Shown in pieces: positions 55,772 through 64,000 of a stretch of DNA of 64,000 bases. A program made the translations under genes and the position numbers. This DNA is from Bacteroidales bacterium (GTDB lineage: Bacteria > Bacteroidota > Bacteroidia > Bacteroidales > Tenuifilaceae). Every line of letters starts with the position of its first letter. The stretch's first letter is position 1. The DNA lies in NCBI GenBank assembly GCA_016931855.1, contig JAFGDZ010000081.1:163348-227347 (forward strand), in the 5' to 3' direction. The notes under the pieces are model-generated. The model saw only the letters and a program-made list of their open reading frames with translations. It ran no database searches and was not told where the DNA came from.

Positions 55772-58393
55772 CTACTTTGTAGCAATTTCAACGGCTTTAG
55801 CAAGCGCCTTTTCTAGCCCAGCAGGGTTCTTACCCCCAGCAGTTGCGTAGAATGGCTGTCCGCCACCACCACCTTGAATCTCTTTGGCAGCCTCTCTAAT
55901 AATGGTAGAGGCGTTTAGTCCCTTATCCTTAACAAGATTGTCAGATATCATTACAGATATCATTGCCTTATCACCGCTAACGGTTCCAAGTACCATAAAT
56001 AGGTTCTCAACCTCATTCCTTAGCTGGAACGCCAAATCCTTAATAGCATCAGGGTTTTGGATATCAACGGTTGTTGCAATGGTGTTTATGCCATTGTTGC
56101 TAACAACCTTTGCCTTTAGGTCGCCTTTTAGCGAAAGGGCTTTTTCCCTCATCAGCAGCTCAACCTCTTTTCTTAGCGATGCGCTCTCCTCGTGTAGCTT
56201 AACAACGCCTTGAATTAGGTTGCCTGTGGTGCCAAGTGCAGCGCGGATTTCCTTAATGGTATCAACTTGCTCGTATAGGTACTCCTCGGCCTTAACACCA
56301 GTAATTGCCTCAATACGGCGTATCCCTGCTGATATTGCTCCTTCCGATACTATTTTGCAAAGCCCAATGTTACCGGTTGCGCTTACGTGGGTTCCACCGC
56401 AAAGCTCAACAGATTCGCCAAAGCGGATAACGCGAACGGTATCGCCGTACTTTTCGCCAAACAGAGCCATTGCACCCATTCCTTGTGCATGCTCAATGGC
56501 AATATCCCTATGCTCATCTAGGTTAATGTTTTTGCGAATCTCGGCATTAACCAAGCGCTCAACGGTTCTAATCTCCTCATCGGTCATCTTTTGGAAGTGC
56601 GAGAAGTCGAAGCGTAGGTAATCTGGGGTTACCAATGAACCCTTTTGCTCCACGTGCTTGCCAAGTATATTCCTTAGCGCATGGTGAATTAGGTGAGTGG
56701 CCGAGTGGTTGTTGGCGGTGCTTAATCTTTTATCAACATCAACCTTTGCGGTAAACTCAGCTTTTGGGTTGCTAGGAAGCTTATCGGCAAGGTGAATAAT
56801 AAGGTTATTCTCCTTAAAGGTGTTGATTATGCTAACAACCTCGGTGCCATTGGTAATGGTTCCGGTATCGCCAACCTGTCCTCCCGATTCGGCATAGAAT
56901 GGGGTTTTGTTAAATACCAAGTGGTACTGCTCTTTTCCCTTTGCCTTAACGGTGCGTAGGCGGGCAATTTTAACGCTTGCCTCAAAGGTGTCGTAGCCAA
57001 CAAACTCCACATCATCAATGCGGAACAGCTCTTCCCAGTCAAGGGTTTCAACTGCAGCATCAGCGCGTGAGCGCTCCTTTTGGGCAGCCATCTCCTTTTC
57101 AAACTCGGGGCGGTTAACGCCTAAGTTCTGCTCGCGAAGTATTAGCTCGGTTAGGTCTAATGGGAAGCCGTATGTATCGTAAAGGATGAATGCATCCTTA
57201 CCAGATATTTCTGTTTTGTGCTCGTTGCGTGCCTGTTCAATTTTGCCATCGAGAAGGCGAATACCCGTTTCAAGGGTTCTAAGGAAGCTTAGCTCCTCTT
57301 CGGCAATAACCTTCATAATAAGGTCGCGCTGCGAGTTTAGCTCAGGGAAAAACATTCCCATCTCGGAAACAAGCGTTGGTACCAGCTGGTTAATAAAAGG
57401 CTCCCTAAAGTTAAGGAAGGTGTATCCGTAACGTACTGCGCGCCTAAGTATTCGGCGAATTACGTAACCAGCCTTAACGTTTGATGGTAGCTGTCCATCG
57501 GCAATGGAGAACGATACGGCACGTAGGTGGTCGGCAATTACGCGCATGGCAACATCGCTTTGCTTATCCTTACCGTAAGCAATGCCGCACATTTGCGATA
57601 TACGGCCAATAATTGGCTGGAACACATCGGTATCGTAGTTGCTCTGCTTGCCTTGCATTGCCATGCAAAGGCGCTCAAAGCCCATCCCTGTGTCAACATG
57701 CTTAGCAGGTAGCGATTCAAGCTCGCCGCTGGCCTTGCGGTTGAACTGAATAAATACAAGGTTCCAAATTTCCACCACTTGTGGATGGCCTGTATTTACC
57801 ATATCGCGACCCGATACTTTTGCCTTCTCGTCGGCACTCCTAAGGTCTATGTGTACTTCGGAGCATGGTCCGCAAGGGCCCGAATCGCCCATCTCCCAAA
57901 AGTTGTCCTTTTTGGAGCCCATAAGGATTCTATCCTCGGGTAGATGCTTTTTCCAAAGGTCAAACGCCTCCTTGTCCATATCTAAACCATCGTCGCTGCT
58001 TCCCTCAAAAACGGTTGCATATAACAGCTCGGGGTTTATTTTAAGCACGTCAACAAGGAATTCCCACGCCCAGTTGATGGCCTCCTGCTTAAAGTAGTCG
58101 CCAAAGGACCAGTTTCCAAGCATCTCGAACATGGTGTGGTGATAAGTATCATGACCAACCTCTTCTAGGTCGTTATGCTTACCCGAAACCCTCAGGCACT
58201 TTTGAGTATCAGCAACTCTTGAAAATTTCCCTTGGGAGTTCCCCAGAAAAATATCCTTAAACTGATTCATTCCGGCATTGGTAAACATAAGGGTAGGATC
58301 GTTCTTTACCACCATAGGGGCAGAAGGAACAATTTGATGATTTTTGCTCTTAAAAAAATCCAAAAAGGCTTGTCTAATTTCAGTAGACCTCAT
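55772..58393 (-). CDS. alaS: Alanine-tRNA ligase
   Basis: An 873-residue AlaRS of full length. Class II catalytic core at the N-terminus ([34 protein letters not shown]), tRNA-binding middle, editing domain with [11 protein letters not shown] (zinc H-x3-H) and [13 protein letters not shown] (C-x3-H), and the C-Ala region (about 740-873). It charges tRNA-Ala and clears mischarged Ser/Gly. Divergent from a pair of M23 peptidases, an arrangement common in Bacteroidota. Confidence 0.98.
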   Translation of the reverse strand: MRSTEIRQAFLDFFKSKNHQIVPSAPMVVKNDPTLMFTNAGMNQFKDIFLGNSQGKFSRVADTQKCLRVSGKHNDLEEVGHDTYHHTMFEMLGNWSFGDYFKQEAINWAWEFLVDVLKINPELLYATVFEGSSDDGLDMDKEAFDLWKKHLPEDRILMGSKKDNFWEMGDSGPCGPCSEVHIDLRSADEKAKVSGRDMVNTGHPQVVEIWNLVFIQFNRKASGELESLPAKHVDTGMGFERLCMAMQGKQSNYDTDVFQPIIGRISQMCGIAYGKDKQSDVAMRVIADHLRAVSFSIADGQLPSNVKAGYVIRRILRRAVRYGYTFLNFREPFINQLVPTLVSEMGMFFPELNSQRDLIMKVIAEEELSFLRTLETGIRLLDGKIEQARNEHKTEISGKDAFILYDTYGFPLDLTELILREQNLGVNRPEFEKEMAAQKERSRADAAVETLDWEELFRIDDVEFVGYDTFEASVKIARLRTVKAKGKEQYHLVFNKTPFYAESGGQVGDTGTITNGTEVVSIINTFKENNLIIHLADKLPSNPKAEFTAKVDVDKRLSTANNHSATHLIHHALRNILGKHVEQKGSLVTPDYLRFDFSHFQKMTDEEIRTVERLVNAEIRKNINLDEHRDIAIEHAQGMGAMALFGEKYGDTVRVIRFGESVELCGGTHVSATGNIGLCKIVSEGAISAGIRRIEAITGVKAEEYLYEQVDTIKEIRAALGTTGNLIQGVVKLHEESASLRKEVELLMREKALSLKGDLKAKVVSNNGINTIATTVDIQNPDAIKDLAFQLRNEVENLFMVLGTVSGDKAMISVMISDNLVKDKGLNASTIIREAAKEIQGGGGGQPFYATAGGKNPAGLEKALAKAVEIATK

Positions 58394-58462
58394 AAACAGC
58401 TATTATTTAATTCGTTACCACTACTTACTTCAAATTTTAGTCCTTAAAAAAACATTAAAATC

Positions 58463-58493
58463 TTTGCAAAAATAAATATTTGCGTTAGATTTG
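58463..58493 (+). promoter_or_regulatory. Consensus promoter for the M23-CapA-MerR run
   Basis: TTTG at 58463-58466, exactly 19 bases, TAGATTTG at 58486-58493. Full match to the Bacteroidota consensus; start codon follows 54 bases later. Confidence 0.65.
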
Positions 58494-58546
58494 TTGCCGT
58501 TCATTAGAACAGAATCCTTTAAAACCAGAATATTAGGACCAAATCA

Positions 58547-59521
58547 ATGGCCAAAGTTAAGTACAAATTTAACCCACAGACCCTTAAATTTGATGTTGTT
58601 GCAATATCTTTAACTAAAAGAATTGCAAAAGTATTAATTCATTTTGGTTTCAGTTTAGTTGTTTCCGCTGTTTTAATCCTCATCTACTCATTTTTCTTTG
58701 ATACACCCAAGGAGAGAATCCTAAAGCGCGAAACATCTGATTATCTGGTTAAATTGGAGCTGCTGCAGAAGAAGTTGGAGCATACCAATATGCTTGTTAG
58801 CGATATTGAGCAGCGCGACAACATCATTTACCGAGCCATTTTTGAGGTTGACTCAATTCCCATGTCCCAACGTGAGGGTGGTTTTGGCGGTAGTAATCGC
58901 TATGCTAAATTTGAGGGTTTGAGAAACAGCGATCTTCTTGTAAACACGGCTCAAATGCTAGACGTGCTAACGTGGAAGGTGTATGTACAATCAAAATCGT
59001 TTGATGAGGTTATAGACCTTGCCAAGAATAAGGAGCGCATTATTCAGTGTATGCCAGCCATTCAGCCAGTTTCGGTTAAGGATTTGGCTCGCATATCCGA
59101 TTTTTTTGGGTTTCGTCGCGACCCGTTCAACCGTTCAGTAAAGTACCATCATGGCATCGATTTTTCGGGGCCTATTGGTTCGCCTATCTATGCTACTGGC
59201 GATGGAGTAGTTGTTGAGTGCGGGTATTCATTCTTTGGTTATGGTAATCAAATAATTATAGATCATGGTTTTGGATATAAAACCCGTTATGCTCACCTTC
59301 ATAAAATAAATATAAAGGAAGGGCAAAAGGTTACCCGTGGTCAAATTATTGCAACCCTTGGAAACACTGGCAGGAGCACAGGTCCACACTTGCACTATGA
59401 GGTTCTTCATAGAGGAAAGCCTGTGGATCCGTTGAACTTCTTTAACGACATCACCGAAGAGGAGTACGATCGTATGGTAAGTATTTCTACCGTAGAGAAT
59501 TCTGTTAGGGTAAGGTACTAA
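58547..59521 (+). CDS. M23 metallopeptidase with N-terminal anchor (copy 1)
   Basis: A 324-residue protein. A cytoplasmic N-terminus, a TM about 28-52, a coiled coil about 65-90, and an M23/LytM domain about 200-295 with HHGIDFSGPIGSPIYATGDG (H and D), and HLHYEV (H-x-H). It cuts peptidoglycan cross-bridges or regulates amidases at the envelope. It has a close paralogue 65 bases downstream; together they likely arose by tandem duplication. Confidence 0.93.
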   Translation: MAKVKYKFNPQTLKFDVVAISLTKRIAKVLIHFGFSLVVSAVLILIYSFFFDTPKERILKRETSDYLVKLELLQKKLEHTNMLVSDIEQRDNIIYRAIFEVDSIPMSQREGGFGGSNRYAKFEGLRNSDLLVNTAQMLDVLTWKVYVQSKSFDEVIDLAKNKERIIQCMPAIQPVSVKDLARISDFFGFRRDPFNRSVKYHHGIDFSGPIGSPIYATGDGVVVECGYSFFGYGNQIIIDHGFGYKTRYAHLHKINIKEGQKVTRGQIIATLGNTGRSTGPHLHYEVLHRGKPVDPLNFFNDITEEEYDRMVSISTVENSVRVRY

Positions 59522-59585
59522 CTTTGTTTGTGGTGTAATCTGTTTTTGGTTTTTTTGTACTTTTATCCCCAAGAAATTCAACGTT

Positions 59586-60557
59586 ATGCCAAAGAGTAAG
59601 TACAGATTTAACCCAGAGTCGCTCAGTTTTGTTAGGGAGCACACATCTATCCGCAAAAAAATTGGTCGAGTTGCAACCTATTTATCAGCAAGTATCGTTG
59701 TTGCTGTACTATACTATATTGTATTCTCTTTATTTTTCGACACCCCATCTGAGCGTGGCTTAAAGCGTGAGAAAGAGGAACTGCTTGTTCACTTTGAACT
59801 GCTAAATGGGCGCTTTGAACAGGTTAACGCGGTAATGGAGGATCTCCAGAAGCGCGATGATAATATTTACAGGGTGATATTTGAGGCCGAGCCAATTCCC
59901 TCTACAATTCGCGAAGCAGGTATTGGTGGGATTGATAGGTACTCGGAGCTAGAGGGCTTGTCCAATAGCAATATTGTTATTGAAACGGCAAAGAAACTAG
60001 ATTTAATGGCCAAAAAGGCCTATATCCAAAGTAAGTCCCTTGATGAGCTGGAGAACCTTGCTAAGCGTAAGGATGAGATGTTACGCAGTATTCCAGCCAT
60101 ACAGCCCATTAGTAATAAGGATCTAAAGCGCATAGCATCATCGTTTGGAATGCGCATACACCCTTTCTACAAAGTGCCCAAAATGCACACAGGAATGGAC
60201 TTTACTGCACCAACTGGTACCGATATTTATGCAACAGGCGATGGCGTTGTTCAAAAGGTTGATCACTCCCAGCGCGGATATGGAAATCATGTGGTAGTTG
60301 ACCACGGGTTTGGCTATTCTACGTTATATGCGCACATGCACTCTATTGCCGTGCGTCCGGGTCAAAAGGTTAAGCGTGGTGCGGTTATTGGTCAGGTAGG
60401 AAATACCGGAATGTCGGTAGCACCACATCTTCACTACGAGGTGCATAAAGCGGGCAAGCATATTAATCCTATTAACTACTTCTTTAACGACTTAACCCCA
60501 GAGCAGTACGAAAAGGTAATTGAATTATCGTCTCTCCCAACTCAAAGCTTCGATTAG
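59586..60557 (+). CDS. M23 metallopeptidase with N-terminal anchor (copy 2)
   Basis: A 323-residue paralogue of the preceding gene with the same layout: TM about 28-52, coiled coil, M23 domain with HTGMDFTAPTGTDIYATGDG and HLHYEV. Zinc and catalytic residues are intact. Identity to copy 1 is moderate over the domain and lower in the coiled coil, so the duplication is old. Upstream, a TACTTTTA near 59558 differs by one base from the -7 consensus; the gene may also be read through from copy 1. Confidence 0.93.
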   Translation: MPKSKYRFNPESLSFVREHTSIRKKIGRVATYLSASIVVAVLYYIVFSLFFDTPSERGLKREKEELLVHFELLNGRFEQVNAVMEDLQKRDDNIYRVIFEAEPIPSTIREAGIGGIDRYSELEGLSNSNIVIETAKKLDLMAKKAYIQSKSLDELENLAKRKDEMLRSIPAIQPISNKDLKRIASSFGMRIHPFYKVPKMHTGMDFTAPTGTDIYATGDGVVQKVDHSQRGYGNHVVVDHGFGYSTLYAHMHSIAVRPGQKVKRGAVIGQVGNTGMSVAPHLHYEVHKAGKHINPINYFFNDLTPEQYEKVIELSSLPTQSFD

Positions 60558-60566
60558 CATTTTATT

Positions 60567-61610
60567 ATGATAGCACGTATATCCACCCTTTTTTTGGGGC
60601 TATTACTTTCTACCTCAGCTTTTTCGCAAACCGACTCGTTAGTTAGAATTGCGGGTGTTGGCGATATCAACCTAGGTACAAGCTTTCCTTCAAAAGCCTT
60701 TTTGCCACCCAATAATAATGCAGCTGCAATTATTGCTCCTGCAGTAGAGCTCTTTAAATTGGCCGATGTGGCATTTGGTAACCTTGAAGGCCCTTTTGTT
60801 GGTGAGGTGCCCCCTGCTAAGCGCTGCAAGGATACTACCAAGTGCTATATTTTTAGAACACCCCCAGCGTATTTCCCTACGCTTATTGATGCGGGGATAA
60901 ACCTAATGAGCGTGGCCAACAACCACAGCTTTGACTTTGGCCCTGTTGGGGTAAACTCAACCTTTGCGCTTATAGATTCGTTTGGAGTTGCTGGGGCAGG
61001 GACTATTGAGCGCCCTTATGCCATATACTACAAGGATGGCAGAACATATGGACTTTGTGCATTCTCTCCCAATAGCGGCGTTGTAAGCATTAACGATTAT
61101 GCAAGAGTTAAGCAAATAGTTCAATACCTAGATACCATTGTTGATATTGTTGTTGTGTCGTTTCATGGAGGTGCCGAGGGGAAAGACTATGTTAACGTTC
61201 CCAAAAAGCGCGAGTACTTTTTAGGCGAGGATAGGGGCGACGTTTACGAATTCTCCAAAATGGTAATAGATGCGGGTGCCGATGTGGTGTTTGGTCATGG
61301 CCCCCATGTTCCACGGGCTATACACCTGTATAAGGATAGGTTTATAGCCTTTAGCTTGGGCAACTTTTGCACGTACAGCCGCATTAGCGTGTCTGGTGTA
61401 AACGGCTATGCGCCGCTTATTATGGTAACAACTAAAACCAATGGAACATTTGTTGAAGCCAAAATACACTCGTTTACCCAGAGCTTTCGCTCAGGAATTT
61501 CGTTCGATGCGCAAGACCGGGTAGCAAAGTTTATTAAAAATCTAACTCTAAAGGATTTCCCAGATAGTCCCCTACTAATAACCGATGATGGAACTGTAAC
61601 AAAACGTTAG
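60567..61610 (+). CDS. CapA-like metallophosphatase-fold protein
   Basis: A 347-residue exported protein (signal peptide to about 20) of the CapA/PGA_cap family: GVGDINLGTSFPSKAF (metal D), GNLEGPF, MSVANNHSFDFGPVG and VFGHGPHVPRAIHLY. In capsule systems CapA takes part in poly-gamma-glutamate assembly or anchoring. No capB or capC is here, so it is more likely an orphan envelope enzyme. It is 9 bases downstream of the second M23 gene and 2 bases before the MerR gene. Confidence 0.9.
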   Translation: MIARISTLFLGLLLSTSAFSQTDSLVRIAGVGDINLGTSFPSKAFLPPNNNAAAIIAPAVELFKLADVAFGNLEGPFVGEVPPAKRCKDTTKCYIFRTPPAYFPTLIDAGINLMSVANNHSFDFGPVGVNSTFALIDSFGVAGAGTIERPYAIYYKDGRTYGLCAFSPNSGVVSINDYARVKQIVQYLDTIVDIVVVSFHGGAEGKDYVNVPKKREYFLGEDRGDVYEFSKMVIDAGADVVFGHGPHVPRAIHLYKDRFIAFSLGNFCTYSRISVSGVNGYAPLIMVTTKTNGTFVEAKIHSFTQSFRSGISFDAQDRVAKFIKNLTLKDFPDSPLLITDDGTVTKR

Positions 61611-61612
61611 CC

Positions 61613-61948
61613 ATGCCTTACAAAGAGCCTAAAATTGAAAAGTTGTACTACACAATTGGCGAAGTAGCCAATATGTTCAACGTAAATACTTCCCTTATCC
61701 GTTTTTGGGAAAAGAACTTTGATGTTATTAAACCCCATAAGAACAAAAAGGGCAATAGGCTTTTTACTAAGGAGGATATTGAGAATCTTAAGCTTATTCA
61801 TCATCTTGTTAAGGAGCAGGGACTAACCCTTGCTGGGGCTCAAAAAAAGCTACAGGAGAACAAGGAGGGAGCAGTTGATAACTTTCAGATTATCGACTCG
61901 TTGCAGAAGATAAAGGCTATGCTGCTGGAAATTAAGGAGGAACTTTAA
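61613..61948 (+). CDS. MerR-family regulator
   Basis: A 111-residue protein with an N-terminal winged helix (YYTIGEVANMFNVNTSLIRFWEKNF) and the MerR dimer helix (LIHHLVKEQGLTLAGAQKKL). No C-terminal effector domain. It may bind DNA as a housekeeping regulator; the CapA-MerR-Nif3 order is common in Bacteroidota. Its stop overlaps the start of the next gene (TAATG). Confidence 0.92.
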   Translation: MPYKEPKIEKLYYTIGEVANMFNVNTSLIRFWEKNFDVIKPHKNKKGNRLFTKEDIENLKLIHHLVKEQGLTLAGAQKKLQENKEGAVDNFQIIDSLQKIKAMLLEIKEEL

Positions 61949-63057
61949 TGCGTAGCACAGGTGTTGCTGTTCGCGATGTGGCATCGGTAATTGAAACCCT
62001 TGCTCCACTTGCCTATCAGGAGGGTTACGACAATGCAGGCTTAATTATAGGCGACCCCAACATGCAGGTAACAGGCGTGCTTGTTACCCTTGATGTGGTA
62101 CCCGCCACTATTGATGAGGCCATTGCTAGTGGAGCAAATCTTATTGTAGCACACCATCCAGTAATATTCTCGGGGCTAAAGCGCATAACAGGTCGCAACT
62201 ATGTGGAGCAGGTTGTGATAAAGGCCATACAGGCCAATATTGCCATATATGCTGCGCACACAAATTTGGATAGCGTTCCCTTTGGTGTTAATAGTCGAAT
62301 AGCCGATATAATTGGCTTAACGCATCAACGCGTGCTGGATCCGTTGGAAAATCAGCTGGTAAAGCTTGCCGTATTTGTTCCTGCCGAACAGGCCGAGCCC
62401 GTAAGAGGAGCAATGTTTAGCGCAGGAGCTGGTAGTATTGGGAATTACGATTGCTGCTCCTTTAACCTTGCAGGAACAGGAACGTTTAGGGCAGGCAAAG
62501 GAGCCAATCCTTTTGTTGGAGCAGTAGGAGAGGTACATGCCGAGGCCGAGGTGCGCGTGGAGGTTATTGTTCCCAAGGCACACCTTGCAGCAGTAGTTTC
62601 GGCCATGAAAGAGGCTCACCCCTACGAAGAGGTAGCCTACGATTTATACCCCCTGCTTAATGCTTTTAGCAAGGTGGGATTAGGTATTGTTGGCGACTTG
62701 CCTAACCCTATGGGCGAGTCCGAATTTTTACAGATGATAAAGGAGCGCTTTGGTGCAAAATTGGTTAGAACATCACCGCTCCTTGAGAAAGAAATAAGCA
62801 GAGTAGCCCTTTGTGGCGGAAGCGGAGCATCGCTTTTAGGTAAGGCAATTGCCGCTGGAGCACAGGTTTTTGTATCGGCCGATTTTAAATATCACCAGTT
62901 TTTTGATGCTGATAATAAGATTGTTATTGCTGATATTGGGCATTACGAGAGCGAGCAATTCACCATGGATATTTTTTGTGAATATCTATCGAAAAAAATA
63001 CCTAACTTTGCAGTTCTCAAAACGAAACACATAACCAATCCAATAAACTATTTTTAG
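61948..63057 (+). CDS. Nif3-like dinuclear metal protein
   Basis: A 369-residue Nif3/YqfO family protein with a PII-like insert (about 130-235; MFSAGAGSIGNYDCCSF). Metal ligands are in AHHPVIFSG (two His), HTNLDSVPFG and IGHYESEQF. The family is widespread, binds two metal ions and is sometimes annotated as a GTP cyclohydrolase type I-like protein; its function is not settled. It overlaps the MerR gene by one base and is 5 bases before the zinc-ribbon gene. Confidence 0.94.
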   Translation: MRSTGVAVRDVASVIETLAPLAYQEGYDNAGLIIGDPNMQVTGVLVTLDVVPATIDEAIASGANLIVAHHPVIFSGLKRITGRNYVEQVVIKAIQANIAIYAAHTNLDSVPFGVNSRIADIIGLTHQRVLDPLENQLVKLAVFVPAEQAEPVRGAMFSAGAGSIGNYDCCSFNLAGTGTFRAGKGANPFVGAVGEVHAEAEVRVEVIVPKAHLAAVVSAMKEAHPYEEVAYDLYPLLNAFSKVGLGIVGDLPNPMGESEFLQMIKERFGAKLVRTSPLLEKEISRVALCGGSGASLLGKAIAAGAQVFVSADFKYHQFFDADNKIVIADIGHYESEQFTMDIFCEYLSKKIPNFAVLKTKHITNPINYF

Positions 63058-63062
63058 GTGGT

Positions 63063-63836
63063 ATGGTAGCAGACAAAAACAGGAATTCCGACGTTAACGA
63101 ACTCTCAATTGAGGATAGAATTAAAATTCTATACGAGCTTCAGCAAGTTGACTCAAAAGTAGATTCCATTAGAACGCTAAGGGGGGAGTTACCTCTTGAA
63201 GTTCAGGATTTGGAAGACGAGGTTGAGGGGCTTGACACTCGTATAAATAATCTACAGCGTGAGGTAGAGGATTTTGAATTGCAAGTATCCCAGAAGAAGA
63301 GTGAAATTAAAGAGGCTGAGGTTCTTATTAAGAAGTACGAAGAGCAGCAGAACAACGTGCGTAATAATCGCGAGTTTGACTCTCTTTCAAAGGAGATTGA
63401 ATTCCAAAAACTGGAAATTGAACTTTGCGACAAGCGTATTAAGGAGTTCTCTTTTCAGGCTAAGGAAAAGAAGCAAAGCATTGAGCAAGCCAAAACGTTA
63501 CTTGATGAGCGTAAAATTGACCTAGCCAATAAGCGTAAAGAGCTTGAGGATATTGTATCCGAAACCCAAAAGGAGGAGGAGGATCTTCAACGTCGTTCTG
63601 AATCTTTCCAGGAGATGATGGAGTCACGCCTGCTTTCTGCTTATAAGCGTATTCGTGAAAATGCACGCAATGGTCTTGCTGTTGTTACCGTTCAGCGCGA
63701 TGCGTGTGGTGGTTGCTTTAACAAGATTCCTCCTCAGCGCCAGCTTGACATTAAAATGCGTAAGAAAATTATTGTTTGCGAGTACTGTGGTCGTATCCTT
63801 GTTGATGACGATTTAAATGGTGACGTAATCGAATAG
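63063..63836 (+). CDS. Coiled-coil zinc-ribbon protein (COG1579 / zf-RING_7)
   Basis: A 257-residue protein: long coiled coil about 30-185 (QQVDSKVDSIRTLRGELP, QLEVQDL-like heptads) followed by a C4 zinc ribbon CGGCFNKIPP...CEYCGRIL. This family is conserved and paired with Nif3 genes in many bacteria; a nucleic-acid-related role has been suggested. It closes the operon and is followed by a 25-bp-stem terminator. Confidence 0.94.
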   Translation: MVADKNRNSDVNELSIEDRIKILYELQQVDSKVDSIRTLRGELPLEVQDLEDEVEGLDTRINNLQREVEDFELQVSQKKSEIKEAEVLIKKYEEQQNNVRNNREFDSLSKEIEFQKLEIELCDKRIKEFSFQAKEKKQSIEQAKTLLDERKIDLANKRKELEDIVSETQKEEEDLQRRSESFQEMMESRLLSAYKRIRENARNGLAVVTVQRDACGGCFNKIPPQRQLDIKMRKKIIVCEYCGRILVDDDLNGDVIE

Positions 63837-63839
63837 TTT

Positions 63840-63900
63840 TACGATACTAAAAAAGAAACGCCAATCCGTACAGGGTTGGCGTTTCTTTTTTAGTATCGTA
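63840..63900. terminator. Bidirectional terminator with 25-bp perfect stem
   Basis: 63840-63864 is the exact reverse complement of 63876-63900, with an 11-base loop. The arms contain A6/T6 runs, so it can stop transcription from either side. It lies between the zinc-ribbon gene and the converging gene at the window end. Confidence 0.88.
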
Positions 63901-63927
63901 TGCGTAATTACATCAGGGCAAACGCAT

Positions 63928-64000
63928 CTAATTTTTTAAAACCTTAAAAACATAGTCGTTATTCCACCCGATAATCTTGCGTTTCCCTTTAATGCCAATC
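63928..64000 (-). CDS. C-terminal end of a gene running off the window
   Basis: The minus strand reads ...IGIKGKRKIIGWNNDYV and FKVLKN before a TAG at 63928-63930. Only the last 23 residues are present, too few to identify a family. Convergent placement, and a terminator between, support a true gene end rather than a chance frame. Confidence 0.5.
   Translation of the reverse strand, partial: IGIKGKRKIIGWNNDYVFKVLKN

Overview
The window looks like chromosomal DNA of an anaerobic or microaerophilic member of the Bacteroidota, most like the Bacteroidales/Marinilabiliales. The evidence is TAnnTTTG-type -7 promoter elements ahead of many genes, two TonB-dependent receptors, TPR/PD40/SPOR envelope proteins, a PG0541-type protein attached to an RND pump, a Bacteroidota-type TopB, and a hybrid-cluster-protein locus. 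Two chemoreceptors and two single-domain response regulators suggest chemosensory signalling, which is uncommon in this phylum. No phage, insertion sequence, CRISPR array or rRNA operon was seen.

Layout. 1-4.7 kb: a CarH-like cobalamin-binding protein (cut by the window edge), a DUF1904 protein, a receiver-only regulator followed by a chemoreceptor with a periplasmic zinc-binding (CZB-like) module, and a second receiver protein. 4.7-11.9 kb: a TPR protein, recR, a His-rich small protein with a TonB receptor (probable metal uptake), a sodium/solute symporter and a patatin-like phospholipase. 12-16.6 kb: topoisomerase III, an OB-fold-like lipoprotein and a second chemoreceptor.

17.0-23.8 kb holds the most unusual region: a tight six-gene minus-strand operon. 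In transcription order it encodes a PqqD-like peptide-binding protein, an ATP-grasp ligase, a LysA-fold PLP decarboxylase, a urea-transporter/M23-peptidase fusion, a TPR/beta-barrel protein and a TPR protein. It looks like a ligase-decarboxylase pathway coupled to transport and envelope processing. I cannot match it to a characterised system. A divergent TPR/PD40/SPOR protein faces it.

26.9-34.6 kb: clpS, nfeD-floA, a YfiR-like hybrid kinase divergent from a TonB receptor, and an exported orphan. 34.8-35.1 kb: tRNA-Ser and two near-identical tRNA-Pro genes behind a consensus promoter. 35.5-39.3 kb: a probable nitrosative-stress locus (ferredoxin, hcp, a 59-residue BFD-type [2Fe-2S] protein, two cupins) with a perfect 16-bp CRP/FNR-type palindrome placed for class II activation.

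39.4-45.9 kb: DUF190, a TPR protein, an M28 peptidase, an AT-rich membrane orphan and a small helical stress-type protein. 46.0-52.7 kb: a complete RND efflux operon (TetR, TolC-like, adaptor, pump, PG0541). 52.9-55.7 kb: a long-chain acyl-CoA ligase and a ChaN-like protein. 55.8-63.8 kb: alaS divergent from a housekeeping-like run of two M23 peptidases, a CapA-like protein, a MerR regulator, a Nif3-like protein and a zinc-ribbon coiled-coil protein. The run is closed by a 25-bp-stem terminator facing the tail of another gene.
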